A model generated the notes under the pieces. The model was not told the origin of the DNA. It searched no databases and saw only the letters and a list, made by a program, of their open reading frames with translations. Positions 50,869-58,422 of a stretch of DNA of 64,000 nt are shown piece by piece. Both the position numbers and the translations under genes were made by a program. The stretch is from assembly GCA_016794505.1 (NCBI GenBank), contig JAEUJZ010000131.1:124001-188000 (forward strand), given 5' to 3'. The first letter of the stretch is position 1, and every line of letters starts with the position of its first letter. This DNA comes from Myxococcales bacterium. Lineage in GTDB: Bacteria > Myxococcota_A > Polyangia > Palsa-1104 > JAEUJZ01.

Positions 50869-53160
50869 TTATTTCTGACGCAAGAGCAGCGCTTCGCCGA
50901 GCAAGAAGAACAGGATGGCGAGCGCGATGTAATGCCAAAGCTCCAGGCGGCGCTGCGGTGGGCCCGAGGTCTCGATGGCGTCGTGGGCCGTGGGCGGCGG
51001 ACGTTCGAGCGCTTGAGTCTGCTCGGGCGGGGCGTGGCGCAGATCCGACGCGCTGGGGTCGATGTTGACGACAAAAAACTCGGCAGGGCGCGGATGCCAA
51101 GGGCCTGACTCGCTGGCAGCGGCAACGCGATAGAAACCGGCTTCGTGGGTGTCAGAAAACGTCAGGATCTGCCGCCCACCCAGCCGTTCGAACAGGCGCT
51201 TGTTGATCGAGGGCAGCGTCACTTCGACGCGGGTATCACCGGACTGCAGACGGACCTCGCGCGGCTGGCCGACCAGCGTCGGGGCTTCCGATTCGCGCAG
51301 GGGGGCGCGGGCCAGATAGCGCACGATCTGCTGCAAAAGCGGCAGGAAGGCGGGCTGAATCGGCAGATCGTTCCAGTCGCGATCGAGCGTCGATGTAAAC
51401 AGCATCACGCGGCCCCGGCCCAGGCTGCGTTCAAGCAGGGCCGGCGCACCGCTTTCAAACGACAGAACGACGCCGCTGCCCGTCGCGGTCTTGGGCGTTG
51501 GGCGCAGAAGGACATAGCGATTGAAGCGCGCCGCGAGCAGCGAGTCATCGGCGCGACCGTGCAGAAACGGCTGCACCAGCGCGTGCCGGCGATCAAAGCG
51601 GCCCAGGTGTTCGCCGTTGCCTAGCGGGGCCTCTTCGCGGCTCTTGCCTTCGTCTTCGTTGGTGCGCTCGCGTTCCAGCGTGCCGGCGGTCTTGGTAACG
51701 GCCAGAGGCTGCGGCAAGACATCGGCCAGCGCGGCGTTGTAGGCATCGACATCGACATTGTCCCCAAGGGCGATGAACAGGCCGCCGCCTTCTGCGACAT
51801 AGCCGCGCAGTGCGCGATCGAGCTGTCTTCGCGAGAGCTCTTGCGCCTTGGCGTTGCACAAAAGCACGACATCGAAGTCGCTCAATACCGGTAGGTGATC
51901 GTCGATGGGCACGGTGGTCACGACAAACGGAGTCTCTTCGCCGCCCAGGCGATCGCCAGGATGCAGCGCCATCTCGACGTAATAGACCTCGTCATCGCGG
52001 CGCAGGGCCCGCGGCTCGCCGTCCAAGAGCAGCACGCGGATGTGTCGCTGCACTTCGACGCGCAGGTGACGCACGTCGTCTTCGGCCAGCGCATCGGGTT
52101 CTAGCGCCACGCGGATGTGGTGCAGGCCGCCTTGGGCGGGTTCGCTGCTGGGCTCGGTGCTGGCTCGCCGTTCGCCGCTTGCATCGGGGATTACCGATGG
52201 TGCGGACGGCGGTGCCGCTTGGTTGCCGGGACGAAAGCTGTGCAGGAAGCGCTTGACCACGCGGCCATTGGCCGGCACATCCAGCAGGCCGCTGGCGATG
52301 GCATTGCCGTCGACAGACAGGGTTGCGGTGAGCTCTTTGATCGGCACTTCGCTGAAGTTGGCGACTTCGACCGAGATGCGCAGGCTTTGACCGCTGCCGC
52401 CGGGCGCTGGCTCGCTGCGGATGTCGACGATGCCGCGGTTGGGCAGAGGCTGTCCGTCGCTGACGTCGACTATGGATAATTCTGTATCTGACAGCGGGCG
52501 AACCCCTTGTAGGGCCTGCGTCGAGCCATCGGTGATCAGATAGATGCGTCGGGCGCTGTGTCGCACCGTGGTCAGAATCTGTGCCGCTCGTCGGACGCCA
52601 CCGGGCAGATCGCTGGCGCGCAGGCTGGGGGACAGACCCGAAAGCACGCTGAACAGGCGGGCGCGATCGTGGGTCAGATCGGCCTGTGGCGCGGCATTCC
52701 CGCGCGAGCCCAAGACCAGCGCCACGTCGGCACTGGGCGGCAGCGCTTCGATCAGGCGCGTGGCGCGCTTTTTGGCGCGGGCAAACAGGCTCTCGCCGCG
52801 GCGGCTGCCCGTCGATAGGGGGCCAGCGCCACTTGCGGTGACATAGCGCATCGACACGCTGTCATCGAGCACCAGCACAGCGCTTTGCTGCAGGCTGGTC
52901 CGCGCCGGCAGATCCGATGTGGTCTCGATAAACGGCTTGGCCAAGACCAGCGGGGCTGCGATGCACACCAGCATGCGTAAAAGCAGAAGCGCGATATGCC
53001 GCACCTGGGTCCGCTGCGCCACGCGACGATGGCTGGCATACAGCAAGAGCAGCGTCGGCAGCGGCTGCACGCGAGCTCGCCTGCGGCCCATCAGGTGAAT
53101 GATCACCGGCAGGGCTCCCAGAACGACCAGCGCGGCATACCACGGAGACAGAAAGTGCAT
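50869..53160 (-). CDS. BatA/VWA-domain membrane protein (aerotolerance-operon type)
   Basis: The 763-aa protein starts with a BatA-type N-terminal transmembrane pair (SPWYAALVVLGALPVIIHLMGR; IALLLLRMLVCIAAPLVLAKP), followed by a VWA domain with a MIDAS (LVLDDSVSMRY), a variable middle with two beta domains, an interrupted glutamine-amidotransferase-like segment (LLCNAKAQELSRRQLDRALRGYVAEGGGLFIALGDNVD) and a C-terminal helix near YIALAILFFLLGEALLLRQK. Homologues lie in MoxR-BatA-BatB operons acting in the envelope under stress. The adjacent DUF58 gene (14-base gap) completes the usual pair. Confidence 0.85.
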   Translation of the reverse strand: MHFLSPWYAALVVLGALPVIIHLMGRRRARVQPLPTLLLLYASHRRVAQRTQVRHIALLLLRMLVCIAAPLVLAKPFIETTSDLPARTSLQQSAVLVLDDSVSMRYVTASGAGPLSTGSRRGESLFARAKKRATRLIEALPPSADVALVLGSRGNAAPQADLTHDRARLFSVLSGLSPSLRASDLPGGVRRAAQILTTVRHSARRIYLITDGSTQALQGVRPLSDTELSIVDVSDGQPLPNRGIVDIRSEPAPGGSGQSLRISVEVANFSEVPIKELTATLSVDGNAIASGLLDVPANGRVVKRFLHSFRPGNQAAPPSAPSVIPDASGERRASTEPSSEPAQGGLHHIRVALEPDALAEDDVRHLRVEVQRHIRVLLLDGEPRALRRDDEVYYVEMALHPGDRLGGEETPFVVTTVPIDDHLPVLSDFDVVLLCNAKAQELSRRQLDRALRGYVAEGGGLFIALGDNVDVDAYNAALADVLPQPLAVTKTAGTLERERTNEDEGKSREEAPLGNGEHLGRFDRRHALVQPFLHGRADDSLLAARFNRYVLLRPTPKTATGSGVVLSFESGAPALLERSLGRGRVMLFTSTLDRDWNDLPIQPAFLPLLQQIVRYLARAPLRESEAPTLVGQPREVRLQSGDTRVEVTLPSINKRLFERLGGRQILTFSDTHEAGFYRVAAASESGPWHPRPAEFFVVNIDPSASDLRHAPPEQTQALERPPPTAHDAIETSGPPQRRLELWHYIALAILFFLLGEALLLRQK

Positions 53161-53174
53161 CGTCGCTGCTCTGC

Positions 53175-54131
53175 TTATTTGCGAATGTGGCGGCGCAGAG
53201 GGCCGCGCAGGATGTCTAAGAGCACGCTCTCGATCGAGCGCGAGGTCTGCACCAAGTGATACTCGACGTCGGCTTCGCGCAGGCCTCGACGCATCGCGGC
53301 CAAGAAGTGGTCCAGCTCGGCCTTGTAGGCGGCGCGCACATCGCCCGGATCGACGAACAAGCGAGCCGGTCCGTCGGGGCCGGGCTCGATGTCTTCAAAC
53401 CACGTCAGGCCAGAAAACGGCAGCTCAAGCTCGTCCGCATCGAGGATCTGCACGACGATAACATCGTGCTTCTGGGCGCGCAGGCCGGCCAAGCGGGCAC
53501 GCAGCCGCGACGCATAGCGCTCGACAAGCTCACCGGCTGGCACATCGCTGGCCTGCTCGCTCGACGGCAACAGATCCGAAAACACGATGCACAGGCTGCG
53601 GCGCCGCGCGACCTCAGATAGATAGGCGATGCCGTCGGGAAGATTGGTGAGACCTTCGCCCGGCACGCGCTCTAGCGCGCTGCACAGATCGGACAGGTGA
53701 GCCCCGCCGCTGTGGGGCGGGATGTACTGCCGCAGCGCTTCGCCGAACAAGAGCAGCCCCGTCGGATCGTTCTGGCGCAAGCGCAGGTACGAGATCGCCG
53801 CCGCCAACAGCTTGGCGAAGTGCAGCTTCGAAAGCTGTCCCGCGCGGCCATAGCTCATCGAGCCCGAGACGTCGAGCAAGATGTACCCGCGTAGCTCGGT
53901 CTCTTCCTCGAAGCGCTTGACGTAGTACTTGTCGATGCGGCCGTACGCGCGCCAGTCGATGTGACGCAGGTCGTCGCCGGGAGCGTACTCTTTGTGCTCG
54001 GCGAACTCGACCGACGATCCGTGATGCGCCGAGCGATGCAAGCCCGACAGAGCCCCTTCGGCGATGACGCGCGACAAGAGCTGCAGGTTCTGCAGCCGCA
54101 AGAGCGTCGGCAAATCAAGAAGGATGCTCAT
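53175..54131 (-). CDS. DUF58-domain protein
   Basis: A 318-aa protein with the DUF58 core: SVEFAEHKEYAPGDDLRHIDWRAYGR, then a VWA-like LLDVSGSM segment and IVFSDLLPSSEQ. DUF58 proteins usually work with a MoxR ATPase and BatA-type VWA membrane proteins; here the BatA-like protein follows directly but no MoxR gene is nearby. The ATG at 54131 is preferred because the family starts with SILLDLPTLLRLQ. Cytoplasmic, no membrane segment. Confidence 0.87.
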   Translation of the reverse strand: MSILLDLPTLLRLQNLQLLSRVIAEGALSGLHRSAHHGSSVEFAEHKEYAPGDDLRHIDWRAYGRIDKYYVKRFEEETELRGYILLDVSGSMSYGRAGQLSKLHFAKLLAAAISYLRLRQNDPTGLLLFGEALRQYIPPHSGGAHLSDLCSALERVPGEGLTNLPDGIAYLSEVARRRSLCIVFSDLLPSSEQASDVPAGELVERYASRLRARLAGLRAQKHDVIVVQILDADELELPFSGLTWFEDIEPGPDGPARLFVDPGDVRAAYKAELDHFLAAMRRGLREADVEYHLVQTSRSIESVLLDILRGPLRRHIRK

Positions 54132-54374
54132 CGGGACAGGAAGGGGCGGTTCGCTGGGCGGGCACCGTGCCAAGCACGCGACGCGTCCGCATCAGAAGAC
54201 GCTATTTTCTGCGCAATTTCCCCGCAAGTCGCCAACAAAAACAGAGACAAACAGCGACCGCAAGCGCTGTGCTGGCCACGCGGTCTTGCCACCTGCCGCG
54301 GACGTACAGTCGGGTCAACTGCGGCGTGTCTGCGCGATTGACGAGGCCGACCGACAGTGCGAGCCTGATTGGGA

Positions 54375-55283
54375 ATGTTGCGATGCATCAGTTTGGGGCA
54401 ATGGCGGGCGCGACGTGCCGCGTGGGCCTGGGCCGTGGTGGCTCTGCTGTGCGGATCGGCGCAGAACTTCGACGGTGGGCCGCGGTGTGCGCAGGCCCAA
54501 GGCGCAGGGGACGCGGTGGCCGATCGCGGTCCGTGGCAGTGGGTGCGTGGCGACAACGGCGTCGCGGTCCATAGGCGCACCGTGGCGGGCTCGCCGCTGC
54601 ACGAGTTTCGTGGCGTGGGGACGATCTATGCGCCGATTGCCGCGGTGCTTGGCGTGCTCAACGACACCGAGCACCGGCTGGAGTGGATGAAAGAAGCCGC
54701 GGCGCAGATCCTGGTCCAGCAGGTCGATGACTCGACGGTGATTTTTTATAGCCGGACCAAGGCGCCATGGCCGGTGTCGGATCGCGATGCCGTGCTGCGC
54801 GCCACGACGACCTTTGACACGCAAAAGAACGTCGTGCGCATCGAGATCGATGCCATCGAGCACCCGGCGTGGCCGCCGCAAAAGGGCGTTGTGCGCATGC
54901 CCGCGCTGCGTGGGCACTGGTACTTCTGGCCGGAAAAAGGCGGCGAATACACCAAGGCCGAGTATCAAGTCCACGCCAACCCCGGCGGCAGCCTACCCGA
55001 CTGGATCATCAACATGGTGTCGAAGTCGATTCCGCACTCGACGATCGTCCACCTACGCGAGCAAGTGAAGAAGCGCCGCTATGAAGCCTTCGAGAAGAAG
55101 ATCGAAGTGCTGCCGACGTACCAAGCGATCCTCGCGTCGGCCCGATCGTCGACGTCAGCGAAACCTTCGCCGGCAGCGACCAGTGCCCCGATGGGAACAC
55201 CGGCTACGTCCCCGCTTGCTGCGCAGCCGGCGGTACCTGCGGCAGGTGGTCCTTCTGCGATGGCCCCGGCCGCTTCGCGCTGA
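54375..55283 (+). CDS. secreted START-domain lipid-binding-like protein
   Basis: The 302-aa protein has a hydrophobic leader (RRAAWAWAVVALLCGSAQ) and then a START/SRPBCC domain (GDNGVAVHRRTVAGSPLHEFRG, MKEAAAQILVQQVDDSTVIFYSRTKAPWPVSDRDAVL, DWIINMVSKSIPHSTIVHLRE) that forms a lipid-sized cavity. A Pro/Ala/Ser-rich tail follows. Likely binds or carries a lipid in the periplasm. TTG 54369 and ATG 54375 are both possible; divergent from the DUF58 gene. Confidence 0.8.
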   Translation: MLRCISLGQWRARRAAWAWAVVALLCGSAQNFDGGPRCAQAQGAGDAVADRGPWQWVRGDNGVAVHRRTVAGSPLHEFRGVGTIYAPIAAVLGVLNDTEHRLEWMKEAAAQILVQQVDDSTVIFYSRTKAPWPVSDRDAVLRATTTFDTQKNVVRIEIDAIEHPAWPPQKGVVRMPALRGHWYFWPEKGGEYTKAEYQVHANPGGSLPDWIINMVSKSIPHSTIVHLREQVKKRRYEAFEKKIEVLPTYQAILASARSSTSAKPSPAATSAPMGTPATSPLAAQPAVPAAGGPSAMAPAASR

Positions 55284-55328
55284 TGCGCGTCGTTGGTTCA
55301 AAGCGGCGCTTCAAGTACAGTCCACGGC

Positions 55329-55646
55329 ATGCCGATCTATGAATACGAGTGCGAGTGTGGGGCTCGCTTCGAGAGCCTAGAGTCCATGGGCAGCATGCGG
55401 ACGCTGTGCGGCGAAGACTGCCGGCGCTCCGACGCGGCCAACGCAGCCGATGGGGCCAGGGTACAGGCCGAGCGAGCGCTGCCCGCGCGTGGCCAGGGCA
55501 CGGTGCATCGCATTTTGTCGTCGGTGGGAATCCGTGGAGCCGGGCACGATGCCAAGCCCAAGGTCTTTGACCCGGTGGCGCGTGCCAACCGCCCAGGCTG
55601 CGAGGACTGCGATCCGGGTGTCGCCGCCAGCGAAGCCGACGTGTAA
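55329..55646 (+). CDS. FmdB-type zinc-ribbon protein, degenerate
   Basis: A 105-aa protein that opens like FmdB regulatory zinc ribbons (MPIYEYECECGARFE), but the first Cys pair is C-x-C instead of C-x2-C and the second is C-x3-C (TLCGEDC). A later C-x2-C (GCEDC) might complete a different metal site. The C-terminal half is unrecognised. It may still bind zinc; role unknown, perhaps a remnant. Confidence 0.65.
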   Translation: MPIYEYECECGARFESLESMGSMRTLCGEDCRRSDAANAADGARVQAERALPARGQGTVHRILSSVGIRGAGHDAKPKVFDPVARANRPGCEDCDPGVAASEADV

Positions 55647-55685
55647 AGCGCGCCGGCCCCTTTCCAAGACGGCGGGTTCTTTCGC

Positions 55686-58154
55686 TTAGGGATCGGCTTT
55701 GGGGATGACGATCGGCGGCTCGATCAGAAAGGGCGTCGAAAGCGCGGCGGTGCGGGTTAGCTGATCGTAAAAGGGGGCGCTGCGATCGCTGCCTGCGGGA
55801 TAAAACAGCGAGGTCTGGGGCAGACCCGGAGGTGGCGGCGTGCTGGGGTCGTTGGGGATGCGCAGATCCCATTTTCGCGGCACCTTGCGGATGCCAATGG
55901 GATAGACGGTCAGGCCGTCTGGCGTCACGCGGATGCGCAGGAAGTTCTTGTAGTCCTGGATGCGCAGCGACGCGAAGGCGCCGTTGGCGTGCAGCTTGAG
56001 GTGGCTCTTGTTCAAGGCCAAGAACAGATAGACACCAAACACCACGGTGCTCGCCCAGGCGCCCAGCACGCCGAAGGCCGCCGCCAGGTTGAAGCGCACC
56101 ATCGAAGAAAAGTCCGCGGTGCATGAGGCCTCTTGCAGCCAGAGCCCGATCTGTCCGCTGTGCGGTCGATCCCAAAGCTCGCTGAGATCTGAAAGGATCG
56201 GTATGCAGCCGTTGGCGCACTCGCCGATCCCGAGCGAGCAGCCCTCGGGCGGGGCGAAGTGCTGGTGATAGACAAAGGCCAGCGAAAACAGGCTGCCGAC
56301 AAAGACGGCGGCATGCGCGGCGCCGTGCCAAAGCCCGCGGTTGCCAGCCTTGTGCAGCACGGATCGTCGACGATAGATCTGGCGCTGACGGCCCTGCTTG
56401 CTCTCGCCGATTTCGCCGCTGGCTTCGCCTTTGGCGTAGCCCTGGCAGCCTTTTAAGAAGCCCAGCGAGATCACGAACACGAGCAGCGCGGTCCACAGGT
56501 GATGCTGGATATGAAGCAGGTACAGACCCAGGTTGAGCAGCGCTCCGTACACGACGATGAGCGAGAGCAAGAACAGCGGGTTGTAGCGAAAGAAGGCCAG
56601 GTTCTTAAGCGCCTGACGGCGTGATTCCTCGACGCTGGGGAAGGCGTGTTGGCACTGAAAGACCAGGCAGTCTTGGCGCGTCTCGTCGATGGGCTGATCG
56701 TGTTTGGACGGGTCGGTCAGCGTGTAAAAGCCAGGGGGAAACTGCGTCACTGTGCCGTCGGCCGCTTGCGCTAGCTGTCCGCCGAGCTTGCTGCGGCGAT
56801 CGCGGTCGACTTCGTGCGTCGGATGCAAGAACGCGCCGCCTCCTCCGGCGGTGAGGTTCTGCACCACGCGATGCCCGTGTGGCACGAAGTCTTGGTCTTG
56901 GACGCTGCGGTCGGTGGGGTGAAAGGGCTCGATCGACTCGTGGCGGCGGTAATGATGCAGGTCGCCGGCCAGCCGCAAGACCACGCGCACATTGCGGCGC
57001 GGAATAAGCGGCGTCTTTGCGGCCATCTTGTGCGGCGCTTGCTGGGCCAGGGTCGCAGCTGGCGATGGATTTTCCGTCGCTGATCCAGGCGCGCGATCGC
57101 GCTGGGCAGCACGCTCTAGCGCTTCCGCCAAGCGGCGTTCGAAATAAAACAGGCCGTCGCGCAGGTTTTCGATGTTCGGCCGCGCCTTGACCCAGTCCGG
57201 CTCGGCGATGCACAGGATGATGCGATCCCCGTCGGCCAGATCGTTCTCGGCCAGATCTTGGAAGTACTCGACCTGACGGCGGTCTAGCTCGCCCCAAAGG
57301 CCAATGTCGATGGCGAAGATCCAAAAGCCGTGTGGCAGCTTGATCGCGAAATAGCTCGATCGCTGGCGCGTGCGGAACATGCCGATGGCGCGCTCGTCAC
57401 CGAAGACCTGCATAAAGCTGGCGAGGCCGTCGTACCAGTCGTGGTTGCCAGGCAGCGCGAACAGGTGCGTGGCGTCGTCGGCCTTGGGCGGCCGATCGGC
57501 ATAGGCAGCGGCTTCATAGACGCGGCAGAAGCGCTGCTCATAGCTCTCGCGCGAGGCACTGGGATAGACCTCGTCGCCGCCAAGCAGCAGGAAGCGCCCG
57601 CGCGGCAGGCCTGCCTGGGGGCTGGATGCGGTGGCGCTCGGCGACGGCTTCGCGGGCGCCGTCGTCGCTGGGTCCACTGGGTCGTGGTCCTGCGGGTACA
57701 GCGTCGGCTGCGACAGCAGGGCCGCGACATAGTACGTCGAGTTAAAGCCATCGCCGACGTCGGCGGCAAAGTCGAACCAGAACGCGCCATCGGCTGCCTG
57801 GCTGGCTGCTGTCGCACGGCTGTAATCGAAGAACTTGCTGGTTCGCGGCGCTTCGTTTCGTGCGGTCTGACAGGTCGCTTCAGACGGCGCCGTCGGCTGA
57901 TCAGAAGAAGCGGGCGGAGCGGACGGTTCCGGCTGATCGGGGCGGGGCTGCGGCACCGGCTCGGGCGGCTGCAGCATGCGGCGGTCCAGGCGCGAGCGGA
58001 AGACCTCGCTGAGCGAGATGTCGACGACGGTGTGGAACAGATCGGTGATGCTGTACCAGCTCGACATCTCGGTCTCGCGAAGCTGCTCATAGCGAGTGCG
58101 CAGCCGGTCGGCGCGATTCTTGGGATCCTCGTCTCGGTAGGGATTGAAGAACAT
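55686..58154 (-). CDS. membrane metallophosphoesterase
   Basis: The 822-aa protein has an N-terminal cytoplasmic or lumenal region, then a calcineurin-like phosphoesterase domain (LLGGDEVYPSASRES, LPGNHDWYDGL with the GNHD motif, LAGDLHHYRRH late) with two metal sites. Three hydrophobic spans lie in the last third (LFLLSLIVVYGALLNLGLYLL; HAAVFVGSLFSLAFVYHQ; LAAAFGVLGAWASTVVFGVYLFLA). A ~90-residue tail with a DUF-like beta pattern (LRIQDYKNFLRIRVTPDGLTVYPIG) follows. Substrate unknown. It is convergent with the FmdB-like gene. Confidence 0.85.
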   Translation of the reverse strand: MFFNPYRDEDPKNRADRLRTRYEQLRETEMSSWYSITDLFHTVVDISLSEVFRSRLDRRMLQPPEPVPQPRPDQPEPSAPPASSDQPTAPSEATCQTARNEAPRTSKFFDYSRATAASQAADGAFWFDFAADVGDGFNSTYYVAALLSQPTLYPQDHDPVDPATTAPAKPSPSATASSPQAGLPRGRFLLLGGDEVYPSASRESYEQRFCRVYEAAAYADRPPKADDATHLFALPGNHDWYDGLASFMQVFGDERAIGMFRTRQRSSYFAIKLPHGFWIFAIDIGLWGELDRRQVEYFQDLAENDLADGDRIILCIAEPDWVKARPNIENLRDGLFYFERRLAEALERAAQRDRAPGSATENPSPAATLAQQAPHKMAAKTPLIPRRNVRVVLRLAGDLHHYRRHESIEPFHPTDRSVQDQDFVPHGHRVVQNLTAGGGGAFLHPTHEVDRDRRSKLGGQLAQAADGTVTQFPPGFYTLTDPSKHDQPIDETRQDCLVFQCQHAFPSVEESRRQALKNLAFFRYNPLFLLSLIVVYGALLNLGLYLLHIQHHLWTALLVFVISLGFLKGCQGYAKGEASGEIGESKQGRQRQIYRRRSVLHKAGNRGLWHGAAHAAVFVGSLFSLAFVYHQHFAPPEGCSLGIGECANGCIPILSDLSELWDRPHSGQIGLWLQEASCTADFSSMVRFNLAAAFGVLGAWASTVVFGVYLFLALNKSHLKLHANGAFASLRIQDYKNFLRIRVTPDGLTVYPIGIRKVPRKWDLRIPNDPSTPPPPGLPQTSLFYPAGSDRSAPFYDQLTRTAALSTPFLIEPPIVIPKADP

Positions 58155-58422
58155 GGGCAGCCTCGTGAAGAGTCGATAAAGAGCGCACCGATAGCGGCCT
58201 TATTATCTGCCTGCGATGCGCGTCGTCACAGATCGCATCGCAAGACTGTGCCTCGGCCTGTGCCGGGGGTGCGTCGAGGTCTCGATAGCCACCAGCGTAC
58301 CCCCTGGGGACTGCCGAGCGGGATGGCAAAGAGGGCTCGCGGGGCAGAGCGGCACGTCGCGCACTGGCGCTGCGTGTTTTTGGTTCCCGGCTCGGAGGGC
58401 TTTTCGTACACTCCCGCCACTT

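Noticed and set aside
55204..56496. 430-codon leftward frame opposite the FmdB-like gene and beyond
   Set aside because: It overlaps genes with better evidence and has the Arg/Ala-rich composition of a shadow frame.
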